A stretch of 64,000 nucleotides of DNA from Streptomyces zingiberis (GTDB lineage Bacteria > Actinomycetota > Actinomycetes > Streptomycetales > Streptomycetaceae). The notes beneath the pieces were generated by a model, which had not been told where the DNA came from, did not search any database, and worked only from the letters and a program-made list of their open reading frames with translations. This document shows, piece by piece, positions 31,601 to 40,111 of this stretch (positions are counted from its first letter, which is position 1; every line of letters begins with the position of its first letter). Position numbers and translations under genes: made by a program. The DNA is taken from NCBI RefSeq assembly GCF_012034935.1, contig NZ_JAATEN010000008.1:186001-250000 (forward strand), written 5' to 3'.

Positions 31601-34180
31601 GACGGTGACGCGCCCTCACCTGCCGCGGAGGACACCACCGGCACCCCCGAGGACCCCGCGGCGCCGGCCGCCGAGGACGCGGGCGAGACGTCGGCGGAGG
31701 CGTCCGCCCCGGAGCCGGCCGCCGCCCCGGACGGTTCCGCAGCCGGGGCGGCCGGGCCCGGGGAGCCCACGGCGGAGGAGCCCACGGCGGAGCAGCCGGC
31801 GGCGGAGGGGCCCAGGGCGGAGCAGCCGGCGGGCCAGGAGGACGCCGGCCGGGACGGTGCCGCCACCGGACCGGAGGCAGGGGACGCCCCCGGCGCCCGG
31901 GCCGGAGCCGCAGCGGTGGCCGAGGCCGTGACGGGCGGCGGAACCGGCGCGGACGCGGAGGCGAGTGCCGGGGCCGGGGCCGCCGCCGGGACGGACGTGG
32001 CCGGCGGAGCCGGAGCCCCCGAAGCCGGGGCCCGGACCGGCACGGCCGGGGACGAGGAGACCGAATCCGAGGAGACCGTGGTGGAGACGACCCTGGTGGA
32101 GACCGCCGTCACCGAGGCCGAGTCCACCGAGGACGCCGTCACCGCGCCGGAGGAGTCCGCGTCCGAGGAGGCCGCGCCGGAGGAGACCCCGCTGGAGGAG
32201 CCCGCGCCGGAGGAGTCCGCGCCGGAGGAGCCCACGGCTGAGAAGCCCGCGCCGGAGGTGTCCGGAGCCGGAGAGGCCGGGCTCGCGCCTGACGTGGCGG
32301 AGACCGCCACCGAGCCCCCTCGGACCGCCGAGGAACCCGAACCGCGCCCCGGAGCCGGACCCGCCCCGTCCCTCACCGTCCCGCACCACCCACCCGCCCC
32401 GACGGGCCCCGGTTCCGCCGCGGACGCCGCCGCCGGCCCGGCCGGCCCCCGTGCCGGCGGCTACGGCGACGCCGAACGCGAGGCCGTCCTGCGGGTGATG
32501 CGCGAGCGGCGCGACATCCGCAACGGCTTCCGCAAGGACCCGGTGGAGCCGGAGGTGCTCCGCCGGGTGCTGGAGGCGGCCCACACCGCGCCGAGCGTCG
32601 GCCACTCCCAGCCCTGGGACTTCGTGGTCATCCGCTCCGAGGACACCCGCCGGGCCGTCCACGACCTCGTCGCCCACGAGCGCGCGGAGTACGCCAAGTC
32701 GCTGCCCAAGGGCCGGGCCAAGCAGTTCACGGAGCTGAAGGTCGAGGCGATCCTCGACACGCCCGTGAACATCGTGGTCACCGCGGACCCCACCCGCGGC
32801 GGCCGGCACACCCTCGGCCGCCGCACGCAGCCGCAGATGGCGCCGTACTCGGCCGCGCTCGCCGTGGAGAACCTCTGGCTGGCCGCGCGCGCCGAGGGGC
32901 TCGGCGTCGGCTGGGTGAGCTTCTTCGACGAGCGGGAACTGGCCCGGCTCCTCGGTCTGCCGGACCACCTGGAGGTGGTGGCCTACCTCTGCGTCGGCCA
33001 TGTCGACGCGTTCCCGGACGAGCCGGAGCTGGCGCGGGCCGGCTGGTCCAGGCGGCGCCCGCTCTCCTGGGCGGTCCACGAGGAGACCTACGGCCGCCGG
33101 GCGCTCCCCGGCGGGGAACCGGAGGACCTGCTGGCGGAGACGTTGCGCGGGATCCGCCCGCTGGACGCCAAGGCGCTCGGGGAGTCCTGGGAACGGCAGA
33201 AGCGGATGACCAAGCCCTCCGGCGCGCTGGGCATGCTGGAGATCATCTCCGCGCAGCTCTGCGGCCTCTCCCGCAAGTGCCCGCCGCCGGTGCCCGAGCC
33301 CGCCGTGGTGGCGGTCTTCGCCGGTGATCACGGCGTGCACGAGCAGGGGGTGACGCCCTGGCCGCGTGAGGTCACCGCCCAGATGGTCGCCAACTTCCTC
33401 GGCGGGGGCGCGGTCTGCAACGCCTTCGCCCGCCAGATCGGCGCCGAGATCTGCGTCATCGACATCGGCGTGGCGGCGGACCTGCCCGCCGCGCCCGGCC
33501 TGCTGCCACGCAAGATCCGGGCCGGTACGGGGGACTTCACCGCCGGCCCGGCGCTGGAGCGCGAGGAGGTGCTGCGCGCGATCGGAGTGGGTATCGAGAC
33601 CGCCCGGGACCTCGTCGCGGCCGGCAACAAGGCACTGCTCACGGGCGAGATGGGGATCGCGAACACCACCGTCTCCGCGGCCCTGATCGCCGTCTTCACC
33701 GGCAAGGACCCGGCCGAGGTCACCGGCCGCGGCACGGGCGTCAACGACGAGACGCACGCCCGCAAGGTCGAGGTCGTGCGGCGGGGCCTGGAGCGGCACG
33801 CGCCGGACCCCGCCGACCCCGTGGGCGTGCTCGCGGCGGTCGGCGGGCTGGAGCACGCCGCGCTCGCCGGGCTCATCCTCGGCGGAGCCTCGCTGCGGAC
33901 CCCGGTGATCCTGGACGGGGTCAGCGCCGGGGCGGCCGCCCTGGCCGCGCGCGCGATCGCCCCCGAGGCCCTCGCCGCCTGCATCGCCGGGCACCGCAGC
34001 GCCGAGCCCGGCCATGTCGCGGCGCTGACGAAGCTGGGCCTGCGGCCCCTGGTCGACCTCGACCTGCGGCTCGGCGAGGGGACGGGCGCGCTGCTGGCCC
34101 TCCCGCTGGTGCAGAGCGCGGCACGCGCGATGCACGAGGTGGCCACCTTCGACTCGGCCGGTGTCACGGAGAAGTCCTGA
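28625..34180 (+). CDS. cobT: Giant fusion: disordered extension + BluB (DMB synthase) + CobT
   Basis: The 1,851-residue protein has two enzymes for the lower ligand of cobalamin at its C-terminus. Residues about 1280-1500 are BluB-like, the flavin enzyme that turns FMNH2 into 5,6-dimethylbenzimidazole: ERRDIRNGF keeps the key Asp and GVGWVSFFD the key Ser. Residues about 1505-1845 are CobT, nicotinate-nucleotide:dimethylbenzimidazole phosphoribosyltransferase, with FAGDHGVHEQGVTPWP, TGEMGIANTT and the catalytic Glu in LRLGEGTGALL. Together they would make and activate dimethylbenzimidazole. The first 1,275 or so residues are low-complexity, rich in Pro, Ala, Glu, Gly and Thr, acidic overall and with internal repeats; no domain is visible there. 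The frame is open throughout, so this is not an obvious frameshift product. The ATG at 28625 starts the frame's conserved-looking acidic DDDLLLMP region. Confidence 0.9.
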   Translation: MTDTGRIPGEEQPENAGGPRPGSPPYPGPVAYPYHSAVDPAVPAEDDDLLLMPATQGAWSEHPPHDPLTGPLPAPGPAVPYEGYGYQGHAGGTAGGAGGAVGAGGYPAEYPAQPPAGHEQPPYGPQVPGHLPAGPPYPGLPQDAADPAGSGPAYPAPAEAGAELPPHGADLSEPQPHPHPTGGQPYPEPPPVGVDVLASGPGDTGAPTAGAEPPSPEGAAPGPVAPEPPLAEASAVQAVPPVPPAPAVPSGPVSGPVAEPPREGAGEGTGDGGSGAGAAAAAPVGAPDTSGEALAPGTEPPGSAPAAAGQEPVVPSPSPAPPATPGRATPPGRGPSRGSQGPVPRRTPARRPLHLGPPTPDAPTGGIVRSLADRGPAGAPARQFPGAAPAQAPVAPAAAPPRVPHQSAGIPSYAQHPASTLPGPQLGEIPAQHVAASPGPVATPQGENPAAGTAEAAPAAPAGDGETPTGTASGPEQTSAPLPGTASGVPGAGDAGGTTAPDGAVDGGGEPLPPAGPQETTAPGADVVPPSTATPETLTDGASAAPGEDPGPGEPAAGEESGGGGTDGDGDPSGREEEPSTPVPGPDAPSEETLAEPAAEETVTVPDVPAPDAPAAHPVAETAGAADPEPQDAPRRAAGRRGRRRAAPAPGDGARADGAEEQAGQPFAAPEEDTAASAAAEPPDEAEAGPGNPPAAPEQDAPEQAVPAEAAGPEPVGPGTGRRRKPAAAAPAGAEGEAPSAPDTAAAHAPEGEATAEDGSAAPAEPADAGLPAGEQPVTGQPQVGEAADAEAVAEDPAGEEAMAEDAADAQDAQDAQDAQDAGDAGDTGPSGPGDPAPLTTPLDGAATPDPSTAPVAPEPSGDTAGTVAAQGAAGEPAPAGPEDGEDGAEPAGAATESGDGGPAPAVESGPAPAGQPVPGAPEAPEPGEPGTPPDAEAAREAVPAPAGPADPAPGTEPPGDGAVAPQDGTAAASGAPDEDGTTPPVPPATAGDGDAPSPAAEDTTGTPEDPAAPAAEDAGETSAEASAPEPAAAPDGSAAGAAGPGEPTAEEPTAEQPAAEGPRAEQPAGQEDAGRDGAATGPEAGDAPGARAGAAAVAEAVTGGGTGADAEASAGAGAAAGTDVAGGAGAPEAGARTGTAGDEETESEETVVETTLVETAVTEAESTEDAVTAPEESASEEAAPEETPLEEPAPEESAPEEPTAEKPAPEVSGAGEAGLAPDVAETATEPPRTAEEPEPRPGAGPAPSLTVPHHPPAPTGPGSAADAAAGPAGPRAGGYGDAEREAVLRVMRERRDIRNGFRKDPVEPEVLRRVLEAAHTAPSVGHSQPWDFVVIRSEDTRRAVHDLVAHERAEYAKSLPKGRAKQFTELKVEAILDTPVNIVVTADPTRGGRHTLGRRTQPQMAPYSAALAVENLWLAARAEGLGVGWVSFFDERELARLLGLPDHLEVVAYLCVGHVDAFPDEPELARAGWSRRRPLSWAVHEETYGRRALPGGEPEDLLAETLRGIRPLDAKALGESWERQKRMTKPSGALGMLEIISAQLCGLSRKCPPPVPEPAVVAVFAGDHGVHEQGVTPWPREVTAQMVANFLGGGAVCNAFARQIGAEICVIDIGVAADLPAAPGLLPRKIRAGTGDFTAGPALEREEVLRAIGVGIETARDLVAAGNKALLTGEMGIANTTVSAALIAVFTGKDPAEVTGRGTGVNDETHARKVEVVRRGLERHAPDPADPVGVLAAVGGLEHAALAGLILGGASLRTPVILDGVSAGAAALAARAIAPEALAACIAGHRSAEPGHVAALTKLGLRPLVDLDLRLGEGTGALLALPLVQSAARAMHEVATFDSAGVTEKS
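31052..31105 (+). repeat. In-frame 9-bp tandem repeat inside the BluB-CobT extension
   Basis: Four copies of GCCCAGGAC are followed by two of GCCGGGGAC. They encode repeated Ala-Gln-Asp and Ala-Gly-Asp triplets. The unit length keeps frame, so copy number could vary between strains without breaking the gene. Confidence 0.85.
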
Positions 34181-34404
34181 CGGGCGCCCGGCCGTTCCCG
34201 TCCCCGGCCCGTGACCGGCGCCGTACCGGCCGGAAACGGCCACCGCGGTCCCGGCCCGTGGGGGACGCCCGCCGCGGGCGGCCGGACACCGCATAGGCTG
34301 GGACCGGCCGCCCCGCCGTGTCCCCCCGGCCCCGGCCGCCCCGCCCGCCGCTCCAGCGCAGTAGCGGCCCGACGCCCCCTGCCGCCCCGAGGAGCCGCAC
34401 CGCC

Positions 34405-35685
34405 ATGACCGCACAGAGCCCCGACCCGGCAGACCACACCGCCCCGGACGCCCGGGAGGAGTCCGCGCCCGCCACCGCGTACCCCGTCGGACTGCGCCTC
34501 GCCGGCCGGCGCGTGGTGGTGCTCGGCGGCGGGCAGGTCGCCCAGCGGCGGCTGCCCGGCCTGGTCGCGGCCGGCGCCGACGTGTCGCTGATCTCGCCCT
34601 CGGCGACCCCCTCCGTGGAGGCCATGGCCACCGCGGGCACGGTCCGCTGGGAACGGCGCCGCTACCGCGCGGGCGATCTCGACGGCGCCTGGTACGCGCT
34701 GATCTCCACCGACGACCCGGCGGCCAACGCCGCCGCCTCCGCCGAGGCCGAGTCCCGCCGCGTCTGGTGCGTCCGCAGCGACGACGCCGCCGCGGCCACC
34801 GCCTGGACGCCGGCCACCGGCCGCAGCGAGGGGGTCACCGTCGCCGTCCTCACCGGCCAGGACCCCCGCCGCTCCGCCGCCGTGCGCGACGCCATCGTCG
34901 AAGGCCTGCGGGACGGCACGCTCGCCGCGCCCCGCCACCGCGCGCGCACCCCCGGCGTGGCCCTGGTCGGCGGCGGTCCCGGCGACCCCGACCTCATCAC
35001 GGTGCGCGGCCGGCGGCTGCTCGCCGAGGCGGACGTCGTCATCGCCGACCGGCTCGGCCCGCGCGACCTGCTGGACGAACTCCCCCCGCACGTCGAGGTG
35101 GTCGACGCCGCGAAGATCCCCTACGGGCGGGCCATGGCGCAGGAGGCCATCAACAGCGCCCTGATCGAGCACGCCAAGGCGGGCCGCGCCGTGGTCCGCC
35201 TCAAGGGCGGCGATCCGTACGTCTTCGGGCGGGGCATGGAGGAGGCCGAGGCGCTCGCGGAGGCCGGTATCCCCTGCACCGTCGTGCCCGGCATCTCCAG
35301 CTCCATCAGCGTCCCGGCGGCGGCCGGGATCCCCGTCACCCACCGGGGTGTCGCCCATGAGTTCACGGTGGTCAGCGGCCATGTCGCGCCGGACGACCCG
35401 CGGTCGCTGGTGGACTGGGCGGCGCTCGCCCGGCTGCACGGCACCCTGGTGCTGCTGATGGCGGTGGACAAGATCGGGCCGATCGCCGGGGCGCTGATGG
35501 CGCACGGCCGCGCGCCGGGCACGCCCGTCGCCGTCGTCCAGGAGGGCACCACGGCGGCGCAGCGGCGGGTGGACGCGACCCTGGAGACCGTCGCGCGCCG
35601 CGTCGCCGAGGAGGGCGTGCGGCCCCCCGCGGTCGTCGTGATCGGCGAGGTCGTCGCCGTCGGCCCGTGGGCGGACCCGCGGTGA
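34405..35685 (+). CDS. cobA: Siroheme synthase / uroporphyrinogen-III C-methyltransferase (CysG-type)
   Basis: The 426-residue protein combines an N-terminal CysG_N-type dehydrogenase region (Rossmann motif VVVLGGGQVAQRRL at about 38-51) with a C-terminal uroporphyrinogen-III methyltransferase (from about residue 185). The latter has VALVGGGPGDPDLIT for SAM binding, VVRLKGGDPYVFGRG and the VVPGISSSISVPAAAGIP loop. It makes precorrin-2, the branch point to cobalamin and siroheme, and may oxidise it to sirohydrochlorin; I cannot tell whether a chelatase function is present. The ATG has GGAG ten bases upstream. It follows the BluB-CobT gene and fits both corrinoid and sulfite-reduction needs. 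Confidence 0.92.
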   Translation: MTAQSPDPADHTAPDAREESAPATAYPVGLRLAGRRVVVLGGGQVAQRRLPGLVAAGADVSLISPSATPSVEAMATAGTVRWERRRYRAGDLDGAWYALISTDDPAANAAASAEAESRRVWCVRSDDAAAATAWTPATGRSEGVTVAVLTGQDPRRSAAVRDAIVEGLRDGTLAAPRHRARTPGVALVGGGPGDPDLITVRGRRLLAEADVVIADRLGPRDLLDELPPHVEVVDAAKIPYGRAMAQEAINSALIEHAKAGRAVVRLKGGDPYVFGRGMEEAEALAEAGIPCTVVPGISSSISVPAAAGIPVTHRGVAHEFTVVSGHVAPDDPRSLVDWAALARLHGTLVLLMAVDKIGPIAGALMAHGRAPGTPVAVVQEGTTAAQRRVDATLETVARRVAEEGVRPPAVVVIGEVVAVGPWADPR

Positions 35686-35783
35686 CGCGGCTCAGGCGCG
35701 GGGGGACGGGCCCGGCGGGCGGCACGGCGGCGGTGCCGGCGCGCCCCGCGGGCCCGGCGCCCCGGCCGGCCGGACCGGAAGCG

Positions 35784-35819
35784 GCGGACACGGCGGACAC
35801 GGCTGATACGGCGGACAAG
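35784..35819 (+). repeat. Short 9-bp imperfect repeat between cobA and the SpoU gene
   Basis: Four units related to GCGGACACG lie just before the methyltransferase start. They are not in a supported gene. Confidence 0.6.
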
Positions 35820-35832
35820 GCGGCGACACCCG

Positions 35833-36651
35833 GTGGCTGAACCCCTCACCCTCGGCGACCCGGGCGACCCCCGGCTGAGCGACTACACGGACCTGACCGA
35901 TGTGCACCTGCGGCGGCGCAGGGAGCCCGCCGAGGGGTTGTTCATCGCGGAGGGCGAGAAGGTCATCCGGCGGGCGCTCGCGGCCGGCTACCCGATGCGC
36001 TCCCTGCTGCTGACCGCCAAGTGGGCGGCGGCACTGAGCGACGTGATCGAGACGGCGACGGCCCCCGTCTACCTGGTGGAGCCGGAACTGGCGGAGCGCG
36101 TGACGGGTTACCACGTGCACCGCGGGGCGCTCGCCGCGATGCACCGCAAGCCCTTGCCCCGGGCCGGGGAAGTGCTGGCGGGCGCCCGCCGCGTCGCCGT
36201 CCTGGAGTCCGTCAACGACCACACCAACGTGGGCGCCGTCTTCCGCGGCGCGGCGGCGCTCGGCATGGACGCCGTGCTGCTCTCCCCGGACTGCGCGGAC
36301 CCGCTGTACCGGCGTTCGGTCAAGGTCTCCATGGGCGCCGTCTTCTCCGTGCCCTACGCCCGGCTGGAGCCCTGGCCGGGCGGGCTGGCGGCCGTCCGGG
36401 ACGCGGGGTTCGACCTGCTCGCCCTCACCCCCGGCGCGCAGGCGGCCACCCTCGACGAGGCCGCGCCGCACCGGCGGGAGCGGGTGGCACTGATGCTGGG
36501 CGCCGAAGGGCCGGGACTCACCCGGCAGGCGCTCGCCGCCGCCTCCGCCCAGGTGCGCATCCCGATGGCACACGGCGTGGACTCGCTGAACGTGGCCGCC
36601 GCGGCGGCCGTCGCGTTCTACGCGGTCACGGCCGGGCGCCCGGCGGACTGA
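35833..36651 (+). CDS. TrmH/SpoU-family RNA 2'-O-methyltransferase
   Basis: The 272-residue protein is a SPOUT methyltransferase with an N-terminal substrate-binding domain (residues about 20-110) and the trefoil-knot catalytic domain. The three SpoU motifs are present: NDHTNVGAVFRGAAALG, MLGAEGPGL and IPMAHGVDSLNVAAAAAVAFY. It should methylate a ribose in rRNA or tRNA; the target is unknown. The GTG at 35833 gives the normal N-terminus but only a weak ribosome site. It converges on the kinase gene. Confidence 0.92.
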   Translation: MAEPLTLGDPGDPRLSDYTDLTDVHLRRRREPAEGLFIAEGEKVIRRALAAGYPMRSLLLTAKWAAALSDVIETATAPVYLVEPELAERVTGYHVHRGALAAMHRKPLPRAGEVLAGARRVAVLESVNDHTNVGAVFRGAAALGMDAVLLSPDCADPLYRRSVKVSMGAVFSVPYARLEPWPGGLAAVRDAGFDLLALTPGAQAATLDEAAPHRRERVALMLGAEGPGLTRQALAAASAQVRIPMAHGVDSLNVAAAAAVAFYAVTAGRPAD

Positions 36652-36798
36652 ACCGCGCGCCGGGCGGTGCGGTCTCCCCGGTCCCGGTCCCGCCCGTGCC
36701 CCGGCCGCTTCTCCGCGAGCCGCCGCACCGGCCCGCCCCCGGACCGGAGGACGGGGCGCGGCGGGCCGGCCCCGCCCCGCCGGAGCCCCGCGCGGGGT

Positions 36799-38190
<1,392 letters not shown>

Positions 38191-38386
38191 CCCCGCTGCC
38201 CTTGCCGTCTGACGGGGCACAGCTTACGGATCGACGGCGCCGGGCGCGCACAGGCCGCGCATCACGGCTCCGGGAAATGTCAGTGCCGCGTGGGATCCTT
38301 CAAGGGTGGACGGGGCCGCGCGCCGCGCGGCCGGCAGCCGGGGTCCGCCCGGCCCAACGACCCGTCGCACAAGGGGGTTTGATCCG

Positions 38387-38626
38387 GTGAAGGGTGACCG
38401 CGTGGAAATCGTCGTCGATGCCGGCGACACGACACGGACGTATGAGATGGTGGCCGGCCGGGCCGGCCGCAGGGTGGAGACGGCGGTGCGCCGGGGCGTG
38501 GTGGAGGTGAGCGAAGTCACCCGCAACGGCACCCCGGTGCGCACCGCCCGCTTCATGGCGAACCGGGTGCTGGCCCTGGTCGAGCACCCGGCGCCGCCGG
38601 TGGAGGAGTCCGAGCGCGAGGGCTGA
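38387..38626 (+). CDS. Small conserved actinomycete protein, function unknown
   Basis: The 79-residue protein has regular beta-rich sequence (VEIVVDAGDTTRTYEMV, then VVEVSEVTRNGTPVRTARF) and an acidic C-terminus. No domain name comes to mind, but the sequence is of ordinary coding quality and I recall similar proteins in Streptomyces at this locus. The GTG at 38387 has AAGGGGG nine bases upstream, and a second GTG five codons later is an alternative. It is divergent from the kinase gene. Confidence 0.75.
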   Translation: MKGDRVEIVVDAGDTTRTYEMVAGRAGRRVETAVRRGVVEVSEVTRNGTPVRTARFMANRVLALVEHPAPPVEESEREG

Positions 38627-38844
38627 CCCCTGGGGGAGGACCCGCACCTCCCGGGGGCCGGTGTCCACCCACAGGAGTAGCCGGAGGGGCCCGGGGTCAT
38701 CCTGCGGGAGGCCGTGATCCGGTACGTCGGGGTGACGCCCCGGACCCCGCCGCGCACCTACCGTGGAAGTCAAGCGGCGGGCGGACGCACTCGTCCCCCG
38801 AGGTCACACGCCCGCCGCCCACGACCACGACGGGAGCGGGGGCG

Positions 38845-39075
38845 ATGGCGGGTACGGCGGAACGCGCGGTGGGCCGCGGCGGTGGGCGCAGGGCGCCCGC
38901 CCTGGGGGTCCTCCTCAGGATGGCGCCGGTCCGGTCCGCCGGTTCCGGCTCGCGCCACCCCCTGGTCGCCGCGGCGATGGTGCTGCCCTGCGCGGTGCTG
39001 CTGACCGTGGCCTTCGGCGGCTGGGACGCCGTCGTCACACAGGCGTCGTCCGTGGCCGGACTGCTGGGGCGCTGA
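38845..39075 (+). CDS. Possible small single-pass membrane protein
   Basis: A 76-residue frame with an Arg/Gly-rich N-terminus and one hydrophobic segment (HPLVAAAMVLPCAVLLTVAF). A GGAG-containing purine stretch precedes the ATG. No family is recognised. It could be a real small membrane protein or a chance frame; a terminator hairpin lies downstream, which favours a transcript ending here. Confidence 0.5.
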   Translation: MAGTAERAVGRGGGRRAPALGVLLRMAPVRSAGSGSRHPLVAAAMVLPCAVLLTVAFGGWDAVVTQASSVAGLLGR

Positions 39076-39158
39076 GCGCGCCATCCCGGGAGAGCGGCCC
39101 GGGAGGTGGTCCGGCCTTGCAACACCCCGTGGGGACGGGGGTACGGCGGACGGCACGG

Positions 39159-39189
39159 ACGCCCGGACAGCGGGAAGCTGTCCGGGCGT
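39159..39189 (+). terminator. Rho-independent-like terminator, plus strand
   Basis: A perfect 13-bp stem (39159-39171 with 39177-39189) and the loop GGGAA are followed by TGTGTTG. This is one of the few hairpins here with a T-containing tail. It would end transcripts from the small genes upstream. Confidence 0.75.
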
Positions 39190-39252
39190 TGTGTTGCCCG
39201 GCCGGTGGAACCACCGGGCGCCGCCCCGGCCCGCGCGCACCGGGCCGGGGAA

Positions 39253-39293
39253 CGGCTGAGGGCCGGAAGCGAGACGCTTCCGGCCCTCAGCCG
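39253..39293. terminator. 19-bp hairpin downstream of the tRNA cluster
   Basis: A perfect 19-bp stem (39253-39271 with 39275-39293) with a three-base loop AGA lies just past the last tRNA of the minus-strand cluster. It is the likely terminator for that cluster. Confidence 0.75.
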
Positions 39294-39327
39294 TGTACTG
39301 CGGAGACCGCGGTCCCGTGGGGACCGG

Positions 39328-39399
39328 TGGACGATACTGGGATTGAACCAGTGACCTCTTCCGTGTCAGGGAAGCGCTCTCCCGCTGAGCTAATCGTCC
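39328..39399 (-). tRNA. tRNA-Val(GAC), copy 1
   Basis: A 72-base cloverleaf with acceptor GGACGAT/ATCGTCC, anticodon arm CTTCC-CTGACAC-GGAAG giving anticodon GAC, and discriminator A. CCA is not encoded. It reads GUC (and GUU by wobble) codons. Confidence 0.95.
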
Positions 39400-39439
39400 T
39401 GGGCCGCACCCGCCCGGGAGACCCGGGGTGAGGTGTGCG

Positions 39440-39511
39440 TGCGCGATACTGGGATTGAACCAGTGACCTCTTCCGTGTCAGGGAAGCGCTCTCCCGCTGA
39501 GCTAATCGCGC
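39440..39511 (-). tRNA. tRNA-Val(GAC), copy 2
   Basis: Same body and anticodon arm as copy 1, but the acceptor is GCGCGAT/ATCGCGC. Positions 2 and 3 and their partners have changed together, keeping the stem paired. Discriminator A, CCA not encoded. Confidence 0.95.
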
Positions 39512-39578
39512 GGGGCGGCCCGGGCCGCCCGGGGGCGGCCGCGGAACCGCGGATGGTGCGCGGTCCGATGGGGACCGG

Positions 39579-39650
39579 TGGACGATACTGGGATTGAACC
39601 AGTGACCTCTTCCGTGTCAGGGAAGCGCTCTCCCGCTGAGCTAATCGTCC
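39579..39650 (-). tRNA. tRNA-Val(GAC), copy 3
   Basis: Matches copy 1 across the whole gene, including the GGACGAT/ATCGTCC acceptor, and also in the bases just downstream (GGTCC...GGGGACCGG flank). This points to a recent tandem duplication. Confidence 0.95.
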
Positions 39651-39651
39651 G

Positions 39652-39722
39652 AGGTGGAGACGGGATTTGAACCCGTGTAGACGGCTTTGCAGGCCGTTGC
39701 CTCGCCTCTCGGCCACTCCACC
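39652..39722 (-). tRNA. tRNA-Cys(GCA)
   Basis: A 71-base cloverleaf: acceptor GGTGGAG/CTCCACC, anticodon loop CTGCAAA giving GCA, discriminator U as usual for cysteine tRNA. It lies one base from the third valine tRNA. Confidence 0.95.
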
Positions 39723-39752
39723 AGCGTGGGGACCACGGGGGTCCCCACTCCG

Positions 39753-39825
39753 AGCGGACGACGAGATTCGAACTCGCGACCCTCACCTTGGCAAGGTGAT
39801 GCTCTACCAACTGAGCCACGTCCGC
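39753..39825 (-). tRNA. tRNA-Gly(GCC)
   Basis: A 73-base cloverleaf: acceptor GCGGACG/CGTCCGC, anticodon loop TTGCCAA giving GCC, discriminator U. It is the first gene of the minus-strand tRNA cluster. Confidence 0.95.
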
Positions 39826-40111
39826 AGTGGTCTCTCCCGGATCGCTCCGGGATCCACCCTCGCCCCCGGGTCGCTCCCGCGCCCCGGTGACGTTCCGAAC
39901 TCTAGCGGATTACCGGGCCAGCTCAAATTCCGTTTGCCCAGCGTGCTGCCCTCGTCACCGCCGGACCCCCGCCGAACTGCGGTGAGCCGCCGGGGAGCCG
40001 GCCAGGAGCCGCCGGTCCCTGGCGGCCGGAGCCCCCGCCGGGAGCGCCGGCCCGGGACGGCGTCCGTCCCGGGCCCGCCCGGCCACGGCGGGTGCCCATA
40101 GAATCGCACCT

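Noticed and set aside
31616..34414. A 932-codon minus-strand frame opposite the BluB-CobT enzymes
   Set aside because: Same shadow effect; the plus strand carries two complete enzyme domains.
39328..39825. tRNA cluster as an integration site for a mobile element
   Set aside because: No integrase, excisionase or duplicated tRNA 3' end adjoining foreign genes is present; the repeats are whole tRNA genes.
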